From: Chitinophagales bacterium
GTDB taxonomy: Bacteria > Bacteroidota > Bacteroidia > Chitinophagales > Chitinophagaceae
Direction of reading: 5' to 3'
DNA length: 64,000 nucleotides
Assembly: GCA_017303415.1 (NCBI GenBank)
Contig: JAFLBJ010000001.1
Coordinates: 1,426,001 to 1,490,000 of the forward strand
Shown: positions 63,966 through 64,000 of the stretch, piece after piece
Layout of the letters: every line of letters starts with the position of its first letter
Numbering within the stretch: position 1 is the first letter of the stretch
Translations under genes and position numbers: made by a program
The notes under the pieces: generated by a model
What the model saw: only the letters and a program-made list of their open reading frames with translations
Told to the model about the DNA's origin: nothing
The model's database searches: none

Positions 63966-64000
63966 TTAACAGCTAAAGGCTAACAGCTAATAGCTATTAG
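63966..64000. repeat. agctaatagc-type repeat at the right edge
   Basis: ttaacagctaaaggctaaca and gctaatagctattag run to the window edge. This is the same repeat group as 3567-3690 and 4232-4262, upstream of the giant PKD gene. Confidence 0.65.

Noticed and set aside
1-64000. tRNA or rRNA genes
   Set aside because: I found no cloverleaf-like or rRNA-like stretch in the intergenic regions I read; a dedicated scan was not possible.

Overview
The window comes from a member of the Bacteroidota, most likely a Chitinophagaceae-type bacterium; the genus is not resolved from sequence alone. The evidence is: type IX secretion sorting domains and PorP/SprF-like proteins, gliding-associated PKD proteins, an exbB-exbD-exbD-tonB cluster, promoter boxes of the Bacteroidota form TAnnTTTG, few Shine-Dalgarno sequences and several non-ATG starts. 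Most of the window is ordinary chromosome. One AT-richer block (about 19.3-31.3 kb) looks acquired.

Layout. 1-9983: the distal part of a complex I operon, nuoF (5' end cut by the window edge), G, H, I, J, K, L, M, N, interrupted between nuoF and nuoG by a 0.5-kb palindrome-bounded cassette with a GxxExxY-family gene. 10098-14019: a secreted HExxHxxGxxH metalloprotease and a MacB/FtsX-type permease. 14239-17385: the TonB energising system exbB-exbD-exbD-tonB, closed by a strong terminator. 17559-18932: mnmE, with no normal start codon. 19306-31342: a defence island made of an XRE regulator with a palindromic operator candidate, hsdR, hsdS, a DUF4062-like gene, a Schlafen/AlbA_2-type ATPase gene, hsdM, and a 1209-aa RecD-like helicase ending in a PD-(D/E)XK-like domain. 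A decayed 12-nt repeat tract lies in front of hsdM.

31641-39340: single genes, namely an F420-reductase-like NADP-binding protein, an AraC regulator with a membrane N-terminus, a serine hydrolase, a DinB protein, an ECF sigma/zinc-finger anti-sigma pair, a VOC protein and a LamG T9SS cargo protein. 39663-41774: recG, again without a normal start codon. 41831-46538: a gliding/type-B T9SS PKD protein with its PorP/SprF partner, followed by a second palindrome-bounded GxxExxY gene. 47226-54498: an outer-membrane protein, a sodium:solute symporter, a LOG-family protein, an O-methyltransferase, a glucosaminidase/LysM protein, hpt and a vWA lipid- or periplasm-side protein. 54505-57539: grpE-dnaJ, and divergently an RlmI-type rRNA methyltransferase. 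57550-63938: a cargo-less T9SS domain protein, a peroxiredoxin, and a second PKD (15 repeats) plus PorP/SprF pair.

The points most worth following are the extended type I restriction island, with its helicase-nuclease fusion and two inserted accessory genes, and the two GxxExxY genes, each enclosed by an inverted repeat that fills an intergenic gap exactly. The two repeats belong to different sequence families. Several genes also show a TAnnTTTG box only 4-5 nt before the start codon, which suggests leaderless mRNAs.
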